The notes below the pieces were generated by a model. That model did no database searches. It was not told where the DNA came from and was given only the letters and a program-made list of their open reading frames with translations. Below, one piece after another: positions 25,919 to 33,030 of a stretch of DNA of 64,000 nt. Source of the stretch: Parasphingorhabdus marina DSM 22363 (GTDB taxonomy: Bacteria > Pseudomonadota > Alphaproteobacteria > Sphingomonadales > Sphingomonadaceae); NCBI RefSeq assembly GCF_900128895.1, contig NZ_FSQW01000001.1, forward strand, positions 1,550,001-1,614,000. Reading direction: 5' to 3'. A program made the position numbers and the translations under genes. Within the stretch, counting starts at the first letter, position 1. Each line of letters starts with the position of its first letter.

Positions 25919-27428
25919 TGCAGATATGATCGGCCGTCTTGTCAAACTGATTGAACAGGCAGATGATCCGCAAGCCTTGTATGAAGAACTTTTGAAACGT
26001 GATTTTGGTCTGTTCATGCGCAAGGCCTTCCCGGCAATCGCGGGTGGTGCTGATTTAACCTGGAACTGGCACCTGGATGCAATTTGCTATCAGTTAAACC
26101 GAGTAGAAAGCGCTGATATACGGCGCCTTCTGGTGACCCTGCCGCCCCGTAACCTGAAGTCCATTACCATCTCTGTAGCATGGGTGGCATGGATGCTGGG
26201 CCAGGATCCTTCTCTCAATTTTGTCTGTGTCAGCTATTCAGGTGAGCTGGGTGGCAAGCTTGCTCGGCAATGCCGCACGATCATGGAGCAGACCTGGTAC
26301 AGGCGCATATTCCCGGGCACGGTTATTTCAGCCAAGCGATCGGCCACCCATGATTTTGAAACCACCGCTGGCGGAGGGCGCCATACGACTTCAATATCTG
26401 GTACACTGACCGGACGCGGTGGTGACATCATCATTATCGACGATCCAATCAAGCCTGATGATGCTTTAAGCGAAACAACGCGGGAAAATGTCAATGACTG
26501 GTATCGCACCACATTGTCCTCGCGCCTCAATGACAAAGCAAATGGAGCCATCATCTGCGTGATGCAGCGGCTGCACGCTTATGATCTCGCTGGATTGATA
26601 GTGGAAGACGGTGGCTGGGAACATTTGAACCTCCCGGCGATCGCCACAGAAGATGAATCGGTACCGCTCACCTATGGCCAGCTATGGACACGTAAGGAAG
26701 GAGATATCCTTCATCCGGAACGCGAGAGTTTGGAAACTCTGACTGACCTCAAAGGCCAGATGGGTAGCGCAGTCTTCTCCGCCCAATATCAGCAGGATCC
26801 AGTCCCGCCTCATGGCAATATGGTTGAGCCGGAGTGGTTGCAGAATTATTTCGCGCCGCTAGCACAATCGCTGCCAGGCCAAATCATACAAAGTTGGGAT
26901 ACAGCCAGCAAGGATGGCATCAACAGCGACTGGTCGGTATGCATTACCGCACATGTGAAGGGCCGGGATGTCTACATACTCGATGTCTATCGCAAGCGGC
27001 TTACCTTTCCAGAACTCAAAAAACAGGTCATCCGGTTGGCTGAATTTCATAAAGTTCAGGTATTGCTAATTGAAGATGCCGCATCCGGTACCCAGCTCAT
27101 CCAGGAACTGAGGCATGGTAACAATTCTGGAGTGCCGCGTCCGATGCCGCAGAAGCCGGAGGGTGACAAGGTGACTCGTCTGGCGGGTGTTACCGCGATG
27201 ATCGAAGTTGGGCAGCTACATCTGCCAGAACAGGCCTCTTGGCGCGCTGACTTCGAGTTAGAACTGCTGGGTTTTCCAAGCGCCAAATATGACGATCAGG
27301 TTGATGCACTCTCTCAATTGCTGAACTGGGTACGCAAACGGCCGGCACCGATTAGGACTGATACGGATGTTAGCAAGATGCTTTTTGGACAACTTTTTGA
27401 AGGTGGCGGTTACGAAACAAGTTTTTGA
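25908..27428 (+). CDS. Phage-type large terminase
   Basis: 506 residues from the ATG at 25908. The ATPase half shows LPPRNLKSITISVAW (a non-canonical Walker A of this terminase subgroup), then DIIIIDDPIKPDDALSE (Walker B with the coupling acid). The nuclease half has SWDTASKDGINSDWSV, LLIEDAASGTQLIQEL and a late YDDQVDALSQLL, giving the RNase-H-like metal-binding acids. It would cut and package DNA into a prohead. No portal, protease, capsid or tail gene follows in the window, which is unusual for a functional prophage. Confidence 0.92.
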   Translation: MVHNADMIGRLVKLIEQADDPQALYEELLKRDFGLFMRKAFPAIAGGADLTWNWHLDAICYQLNRVESADIRRLLVTLPPRNLKSITISVAWVAWMLGQDPSLNFVCVSYSGELGGKLARQCRTIMEQTWYRRIFPGTVISAKRSATHDFETTAGGGRHTTSISGTLTGRGGDIIIIDDPIKPDDALSETTRENVNDWYRTTLSSRLNDKANGAIICVMQRLHAYDLAGLIVEDGGWEHLNLPAIATEDESVPLTYGQLWTRKEGDILHPERESLETLTDLKGQMGSAVFSAQYQQDPVPPHGNMVEPEWLQNYFAPLAQSLPGQIIQSWDTASKDGINSDWSVCITAHVKGRDVYILDVYRKRLTFPELKKQVIRLAEFHKVQVLLIEDAASGTQLIQELRHGNNSGVPRPMPQKPEGDKVTRLAGVTAMIEVGQLHLPEQASWRADFELELLGFPSAKYDDQVDALSQLLNWVRKRPAPIRTDTDVSKMLFGQLFEGGGYETSF

Positions 27429-27556
27429 TCTGATTTTCAAAGCCCATCAAACTTTGTCTCAGGCAATCAATTGATAAGCTACCGAAGGGCAGTCAAATCG
27501 CATGTCCCGACAACAAAGCGGGCAGGCAAGCCCATCTGATAAAAGTTGGAGTTTGC

Positions 27557-28051
27557 CTAGATATCAAATAGTCTGCAGCAAAGTTCTTCGCTGTTGCTGA
27601 TTTCCTCAAACCAGCTCTGCGGGACATTGCGCAGATTGGGTCTGATCGCTTTTAGGCCTTTTGCGTTGGCCCGGCTGTGTTTGACAACGCGCTCTCCAAT
27701 GTCCGGAATTTTCACGCCAGCTTCGCTTCCAAAAAAGCGGTAGGATTTAACTGCCAATGTCGCCGGATCATATTCCATAATGATGACGCAGGCTGATGGC
27801 TTGTCGAGCAGCTTGTTGTGAACATTGATTTGGGCGCGCCTTCCGCCGGTGATCTTCGATTTGAGCTGGATATGCCGGACTTTGCCGCAGGCTTCGATAA
27901 TCAGGTCATAGCCATTGTCATCGATTTCACTATGCAACACTTCAAAATCATGGATGCCCCTGTTCCAAAGGCATTTTCCGATACCAGCCAGGAATTCATG
28001 TTCAAGAATTTTTTCCAGCCTATGGGAGTAGATATTGGTGGGTGCGTTCAT
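27557..28051 (-). CDS. Putative PD-(D/E)xK nuclease-like protein
   Basis: 164 residues from the ATG at 28051 (AGGG five bases upstream; a GTG at 28057 would add two codons). The segment EIDDNGYDLIIEACGKVRHI continued by QLKSK gives Asp, then about twelve residues, then Q-x-K, the degenerate PD-(D/E)xK arrangement of restriction-like nucleases and Holliday resolvases. The protein has no other recognised domain. It diverges from a 70-residue XRE regulator 94 bases away, a setting seen for restriction endonucleases and their controllers. Function is inferred. Confidence 0.6.
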   Translation of the reverse strand: MNAPTNIYSHRLEKILEHEFLAGIGKCLWNRGIHDFEVLHSEIDDNGYDLIIEACGKVRHIQLKSKITGGRRAQINVHNKLLDKPSACVIIMEYDPATLAVKSYRFFGSEAGVKIPDIGERVVKHSRANAKGLKAIRPNLRNVPQSWFEEISNSEELCCRLFDI

Positions 28052-28145
28052 GATCACCCTGTTTGCTTGGAAGAACTGACAAGTCCAGCAAAATGTAACT
28101 CATCGTCCGTGGACCGGAAAGCTTCAGGCTTGTTGAAGCTTTTTG

Positions 28146-28358
28146 ATGGATATCCGCAAACAGTTTGGCGCCAATGTTCGGAAACATCGTCAAGCCACCG
28201 GCCTCAGTCAGGAACAATTCGCACTTCAACACGATATTGATCGGACCTATGTCAGCGGTATCGAAAGAGGAAAGCGCAATCCAACAATTGTTATTGTGAA
28301 CAAATTTGCAAAAGCCCTGGACGTTTCAATTGCGGATTTGTTTGATGGCTGCGATTAG
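28146..28358 (+). CDS. XRE-family HTH regulator (controller-like)
   Basis: 70 residues, a bare helix-turn-helix domain: FGANVRKHRQATGLSQEQFA, then DRTYVSGIERGKRNPT and KFAKALDVSIADLF. The length and the RTYVSGIERGKRNP recognition helix match regulators found beside restriction-modification and phage modules (C proteins). It is read divergently from the nuclease-like gene and probably represses that promoter and its own. Its stop overlaps the stop of the next minus-strand gene. Confidence 0.88.
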   Translation: MDIRKQFGANVRKHRQATGLSQEQFALQHDIDRTYVSGIERGKRNPTIVIVNKFAKALDVSIADLFDGCD

Positions 28359-28582
28359 CTGGCGCAATCGCTAAGCATTGCTTCGACAGCCTCGCAAAGA
28401 ACGGTGATTTCGCCTGCCATGGCGTTGATCTGATTGACCTCCTGCAATGTATCCTCAATGTTTGTTGGTCGATGACCTGAAATTGAAAGTCTGTGCGCAT
28501 CTTCCAGCTTGCAGGTGATCAACGCAGATAACTTGCCGATAACGGGATGGATTGGGGTGTCTTGGTTTCGGGCATATGTCAT
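28355..28582 (-). CDS. Small hypothetical protein of the island
   Basis: 75 residues from the ATG at 28582. No family recognised. It is soluble, mostly helical (KLSALITCKLEDAHRL and EDTLQEVNQINAMAGEI), with a few Cys. Stops of this gene and the XRE regulator share bases 28355-28358. Similar short helical proteins are common next to DUF3489 cassettes, so I take it as a real gene, but the evidence is only an open frame and fitting packing. Confidence 0.45.
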   Translation of the reverse strand: MTYARNQDTPIHPVIGKLSALITCKLEDAHRLSISGHRPTNIEDTLQEVNQINAMAGEITVLCEAVEAMLSDCAS

Positions 28583-28802
28583 TTTGCAGACCAATCCGGG
28601 ATATTTGCTGAAAGTCCAGCCCCAGCTTTTAGTTTCATAAGAACATGCTCATTCGACTGGACTTCCGCCTGAAAGCAAGCATTGCTGCCAACGTGAATCG
28701 CAGCGCCCCGGTGGCTGCAACTGCCCTGATCATATGACAGTCGGGGCCTTGGGTGGTGGAAGCGCAGGCGTGGTGCCCGTGCCGAAATCAAGGACATCAT
28801 CC

Positions 28803-29045
28803 ATGACCGAGCAAACTGAAAACACGATCAAACATCCAGAAAAGGGAACTCGGGCTGCACAGCTGGTCGCCATGCTGAAACGCAAACAAGGCGCGACACT
28901 GGCTGATATTTTGAAAGCAACGGCCTGGAAGCCGCATACGGCGCGAGCAGCCCTGACCGGTATCCGAAAACGCGGTTTCGAGATCGCCAGCGAGAAGCCT
29001 GAGGGCAAGGAACGGACATATCGCATATCGGGTGAGGGCGCCTGA
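28803..29045 (+). CDS. DUF3489 domain protein
   Basis: 80 residues from the ATG at 28803 (MTEQTENTIK); the frame is open further upstream without a ribosome site. The DUF3489 pattern is complete: KGTRAAQLVAMLKRKQGATL, then ATAWKPHTARAALTGIRKRG and a final RTYRI strand. This is a winged-helix-like fold, probably DNA-binding. It opens the DUF3489-DUF2924-recombinase cassette that recurs in alphaproteobacterial mobile elements; the next gene starts one base after its stop. Confidence 0.85.
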   Translation: MTEQTENTIKHPEKGTRAAQLVAMLKRKQGATLADILKATAWKPHTARAALTGIRKRGFEIASEKPEGKERTYRISGEGA

Positions 29046-29046
29046 T

Positions 29047-29469
29047 ATGGACAGTCTCAATGACCGTATCGAAGCTTTGAAGGACATGCCAAAAAAGCAG
29101 CTTCGGGTCGAATGGCAGCATGTCTATCGCTCCGAAGCGCCGGATATTTCATCCGGCATGCTGCGGCTTGGTATTGCCTATCGGCTGCAGGAGAAACACT
29201 TCGGTGGACTTTCACCAAAAACGATCACCAAGTTAAAACGCATTGCTAAAAAGGGCAGGGCAGCCCTGTCCGGCTCCGATAGCTTGAAACCCGGTACAAG
29301 GCTGGTGCGCAGCTGGAATGGCCAAACACTGGCCGTGTTGGTTGTCGATGATGGCTTTATCATGGGCGACAAGCATTATCGCTCGCTCAGCGAGATTGCG
29401 CGGGAGGTGACGGGAGCCCATTGGTCTGGTCCCCGGTTCTTTGGCCTCACCGGAAAGCATGCCGCATGA
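29047..29469 (+). CDS. DUF2924 domain protein
   Basis: 140 residues from the ATG at 29047. DUF2924 marks are LRVEWQHVYRSEAP, RLGIAYRLQEKHFGGLS, PGTRLVRSWNGQTLAVLV and the C-terminal SLSEIAREVTGAHWSGPRFF. Function unknown; members nearly always sit next to a large serine recombinase, as here, where the recombinase ATG overlaps its stop (ATGA). It may act as a recombination directionality or accessory factor; that is inference from position. Confidence 0.9.
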   Translation: MDSLNDRIEALKDMPKKQLRVEWQHVYRSEAPDISSGMLRLGIAYRLQEKHFGGLSPKTITKLKRIAKKGRAALSGSDSLKPGTRLVRSWNGQTLAVLVVDDGFIMGDKHYRSLSEIAREVTGAHWSGPRFFGLTGKHAA

Positions 29470-31109
29470 GGGAAGAAGCCAAGAAACGCCGATGTGCCAT
29501 CTACACCCGCAAATCCACAGAAGAAGGTCTCGAGCAAGAGTTCAACAGTCTGGATGCACAGCGTGAGGCTTGCCGGGCCTATGTTATGAGCCAGGCACAT
29601 GAAGGCTGGCAGCTGGACGAAACAATTTATGATGATGGCGGCTTTAGCGGCGGCAATATGGAGCGACCTGCTTTGAACGCATTGCTCGGAGAAGTGAAAG
29701 CCGGGAACATTGATGTGATTGTGGTTTACAAGGTCGACCGGCTTACCCGTAGTCTGTCAGATTTTGCGCGTATTGTGGATGTCATGGATGAAGCGGGTGC
29801 GAGCTTTGTGTCTGTCACCCAATCCTTCAATACGACCACCAGCATGGGCCGGCTTACTCTTAATGTGCTCTTGTCTTTTGCGCAGTTTGAACGCGAGGTC
29901 ACGTCTGAGCGCATCCGTGACAAATTTGCGGCTTCGAAGAAGAAGGGCATGTTCATGGGCGGTCCGATACCGCTCGGATACCGGTTGGAAGACCGAAAAC
30001 TCTATGTCGAACCGGATGAGGCCAAAACGGTAAATCTTGTCTTTGAAACCTTTCTGGAATGTGGATGCATGGCTGCTGCCTGTGAAAGGTTGGAGCGGCT
30101 GGGCGTCAAAACCAAACTGCGCACATATCTCGATGGCCGGGTTGTTGGCGGGAAAGCCTTCACTCGCGGCGGGCTGCAGCATCTGCTCCGCAACAAGATC
30201 TACCGCGGAATGATGGTTCACAAGGGCAAGGCCTGGCCCGGTGAACATGATCCCATTGTCGATGAAGAACTCTGGCAAAAGGTGCAAGATCGGCTCGATG
30301 GCAATGATGGTGGGGGCAGGGAAGGGCTGCGCGCCAAGGCGCCTTCACTTCTCAATGGATTGCTCAAGGATGAGCATGGCCGCAGACTCGTTGCCAACCA
30401 CGCGACCAAGAAGACAAAGCGTTATCGCTACTATGTGACTGGTCAAGATCAGAACGTTAAGCCAGACATACAGATCATGCGCATTCCTGCGCATGATCTG
30501 GAAACGGCAGTGATTGATCGTCTACGGGAATTTCTAACTGATCAATCAGAGCTTGCGCGTCATTTTGATCCAGAGGGCCTAAAGCAGAAGATCAAGGCCG
30601 GTGAGGCCTTGGCGTCTGCTCTCCATGCCAACAGTCTGCAATCTGTTCGGGAGACGCTTCAGTCTATAGTTTCGAAGATTACTGTTGCCGAAGAAGGCAT
30701 TGAAATCGTTTTGCGGCGGGATTGGGATTGGGGCGAGGCAACCAGCGAAATCACCCTCAATGTGAAGGCCGTCAAAATCAGTTCTGGTGGTGAAACCAAG
30801 CTGATGATCGCATCCAGTTCCAACGAGACCATCCATGTTGATGAGAAGCTGGCAATGCTGCTGGCTGAATCCTATCTGGTTCGGGAAGAGATTGTCGGCG
30901 GGCGATCCGTTGCCGAGATTGCAGCTGAACGCAATCAGACGCCGCAGTGGGTAGGGAAACTGCTCAGGATCGGTTGGTTGCCGCCGCAGCTTGTTGGGCA
31001 AGTGCTGGATGGCAAGAAGGCTGCCAATGTGACCAGGCGCAAACTTAGTCAGACGGCGTTTCGGTGTGTTGTTTGGAAAGAGCAGATGGTTGAGGTGATA
31101 GGTTGGTGA
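29466..31109 (+). CDS. Large serine recombinase / resolvase family integrase
   Basis: 547 residues from the ATG at 29466. The catalytic domain begins CAIYTRKSTEEGLEQEFNSL; the nucleophile is the Ser in YTRKST, with the supporting Arg set in DVIVVYKVDRLTRSL and QFEREVTSERIRDK. A Recombinase domain with ARGGLQHLLRNKIYRG (positions about 240-260) and a C-terminal coiled segment follow. The element's zinc-ribbon part looks short. It would integrate and excise the island at short att cores. Position at one end of the phage-like block fits the integrase gene of that block. Confidence 0.93.
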   Translation: MREEAKKRRCAIYTRKSTEEGLEQEFNSLDAQREACRAYVMSQAHEGWQLDETIYDDGGFSGGNMERPALNALLGEVKAGNIDVIVVYKVDRLTRSLSDFARIVDVMDEAGASFVSVTQSFNTTTSMGRLTLNVLLSFAQFEREVTSERIRDKFAASKKKGMFMGGPIPLGYRLEDRKLYVEPDEAKTVNLVFETFLECGCMAAACERLERLGVKTKLRTYLDGRVVGGKAFTRGGLQHLLRNKIYRGMMVHKGKAWPGEHDPIVDEELWQKVQDRLDGNDGGGREGLRAKAPSLLNGLLKDEHGRRLVANHATKKTKRYRYYVTGQDQNVKPDIQIMRIPAHDLETAVIDRLREFLTDQSELARHFDPEGLKQKIKAGEALASALHANSLQSVRETLQSIVSKITVAEEGIEIVLRRDWDWGEATSEITLNVKAVKISSGGETKLMIASSSNETIHVDEKLAMLLAESYLVREEIVGGRSVAEIAAERNQTPQWVGKLLRIGWLPPQLVGQVLDGKKAANVTRRKLSQTAFRCVVWKEQMVEVIGW

Positions 31110-31126
31110 CGGTTTGCGGCAGTTTT

Positions 31127-31138
31127 TGGGCCGAAAGC
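31127..31138. repeat. Dispersed repeat core after the recombinase
   Basis: TGGGCCGAAAGC, the exact reverse complement of 22763-22774, lies 18 bases after the recombinase stop. Too short for more than a note, but it marks another block edge. Confidence 0.35.
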
Positions 31139-31259
31139 AGGCTCTCCATTTCTCGTTCAAGAAGTAAGGAAAGCCGCCACTCGGCTTGCGAGTCCAATTG
31201 CAATCTTCAGTGAACTGGCTACGTTGAAAATTGATTATCGCTAAGGGAAGCTTGTTAGA

Positions 31260-31826
31260 ATGGAGATCAAGTCAAAGAATGTTGGTCGCATTGCCGAACG
31301 AATTGCCATGAACGAGCTGGAAGCTCGCGGCTTTCTCATCGTTGATCTTGCATACACGTCGAAGACCTTAGCTAACGTTGATTTCATTGCGTCTAAGGGC
31401 GGTGAAAGCTTCAATGTGCAAGTTAAAGGTACCAGTAACCCATTGCCCTCACCAAGTTCGCGATGGGCTGTCCAATATGGTTTTTGCGACAGTGACATTG
31501 TCGACAAAAAGCGACCACTTTTTAACTCGAGATCGGAGTTTGCGCTGAAAGCTGATGTGGTCGTATTGTTGGCAGTGAACTCTCCCTCCAAATATCGAGC
31601 CATCATCCTGCCGGTACTAATAGCCGAAAAGGCTGCGCAAATGAATATATCTGGCTATTACCGTCAGCCGAAAGACTCGGGTGAAAGGCGGAAGCCACAT
31701 AAGGTTTGGACCGATCTAGAACCAGCTGCCAATCCCCGCAAAGCTAATGCTTCGAAAGATGCCGAACGAGCGCTGCTTAAGAAATTTGAAAACCAATGGC
31801 AGACACTTGGTGGTCTAATTTCCTAG
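31260..31826 (+). CDS. Putative restriction-endonuclease-like (PD-(D/E)xK) protein
   Basis: 188 residues. NVGRIAERIAMNELEARGF is the N-terminal helix usual in Holliday-resolvase-like nucleases; Asp41 in ANVDFIASKGG and Q54-x-K56 in FNVQVKGT make a degenerate active site with the same spacing as in the 27557-28051 protein. The C-terminal half has no known domain. It stands between the recombinase and the convergent defence operon, so it may be an effector of that operon or an independent nuclease. The ATG follows AGGGAAG at wide spacing. Confidence 0.6.
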   Translation: MEIKSKNVGRIAERIAMNELEARGFLIVDLAYTSKTLANVDFIASKGGESFNVQVKGTSNPLPSPSSRWAVQYGFCDSDIVDKKRPLFNSRSEFALKADVVVLLAVNSPSKYRAIILPVLIAEKAAQMNISGYYRQPKDSGERRKPHKVWTDLEPAANPRKANASKDAERALLKKFENQWQTLGGLIS

Positions 31827-31989
31827 CTCCCAGGCAGGCCGCCTTCGCCACGTAACGGCGGTCGCCTGTAGATAGAAAAATTGGGCCGATAGCTGTCGGT
31901 CTGCTCTTTGCCGGCCTCCCACAGAACCAGACGTTCAACTCGCAACCCAACCCAACTTGGAGTAAATTCAAGGAGTTGTATTTTTACAG

Positions 31990-33030
31990 TCAGTAAAGAA
32001 AGTTGGAGGCAGCTTTGATGACATAACAGTTAATCATCGGGCTGGTCCCTACCATCTTTAGGCCGGTGGAATAGTCCGGATGATAGTAGGTCGGTTGAGT
32101 GTAGTAGACCCCGACAGGAGAATTTTGCGACCTTGAGAACTTCGCCGCATACAACGCCATAGCGACGGACATTGGCTTTGGACCGTAGGGAGCAAGTAGC
32201 AGACCTATTGCTCCACTATCTCCCTCACCGCAAATAAGGTCAAAAATCTCTGGAACATTCTTAGCGTCAATTCGCTTCACTCCGAATTGGGATTGCCCTG
32301 CATTGGGGAAAATTTCACGAATGAAACGCCAGTTTTTCGCATTCGCTGTTTGGTCGGCTGGGAAAGGAAACAGGAAGCTAATCGATGAGTTATTGAACTC
32401 CCCAGCTTCACTTAGGCTGGGAAGCCCAAGAGGCTCAAAGCCAATTCCGATCAAGATTTTCTGTTGTGACGCATGTCCCCGACCAATCCTAAAACCCGGC
32501 AAGGCATCCCACGGCTCCGGATTGGACGCCAAGCTCTCCGAGCAATAACTCGCAGGCTCGGAGTAGGTTATCAATACATCAGTGAATGCATCAGGGTTCT
32601 GATAAACCTTCTTGATCAAATGAAAATATACCCTTTTGGGAAGGGTGGTGATGTCGATCAGCAGCTTGCTAGTATCAAGGTTCCCAAAGAAATCATCAAT
32701 CTTGTTGGCGTATTCGCCGAAGGGGTCTGACAATGCCACCGAAAAGAAATCCTCGTTGTCAAAGCCGTTAGCTTTGAACACCGCTTCACATTGATCGGTC
32801 TTGTTCTCGATGACATCAGTCGAAGCCGATGGTTTGTCAGCGATACGAAAAACCAGTTTATTAGAGATAGTTCCATAGTTGTGAAAGTTTGATGGAACCG
32901 CGCTGCAGCGATCCTCGGCGGAAACGCAGCCAATGAATGACCAATCTTCGATTGGAACTGCACTAAGTACATTATCGATTCTACCCCAAGGACGGAAGGG
33001 CTGATCGCCTCTAATCATCTTCGGTGTCAT
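31990..33030 (-). CDS. Uncharacterised protein, possible CARF-like sensor
   Basis: 346 residues, no family known to me by name. Two parts stand out: a Rossmann-type strand plus turn at about 123-133 (LLIDITTLPKR) and a second one at 277-295 (LLLAPYGPKPMSVAMALYA). Both resemble the strand-then-T/K-rich-loop-then-helix element of CARF domains, which bind cyclic oligonucleotides. The first 120 residues are a mixed alpha/beta region. It is the last gene of the four-gene operon and overlaps the ATPase gene by 20 bases. A ligand sensor or a nucleotide-handling enzyme is inferred; no catalytic residue set is certain. Confidence 0.6.
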   Translation of the reverse strand: MTPKMIRGDQPFRPWGRIDNVLSAVPIEDWSFIGCVSAEDRCSAVPSNFHNYGTISNKLVFRIADKPSASTDVIENKTDQCEAVFKANGFDNEDFFSVALSDPFGEYANKIDDFFGNLDTSKLLIDITTLPKRVYFHLIKKVYQNPDAFTDVLITYSEPASYCSESLASNPEPWDALPGFRIGRGHASQQKILIGIGFEPLGLPSLSEAGEFNNSSISFLFPFPADQTANAKNWRFIREIFPNAGQSQFGVKRIDAKNVPEIFDLICGEGDSGAIGLLLAPYGPKPMSVAMALYAAKFSRSQNSPVGVYYTQPTYYHPDYSTGLKMVGTSPMINCYVIKAASNFLY

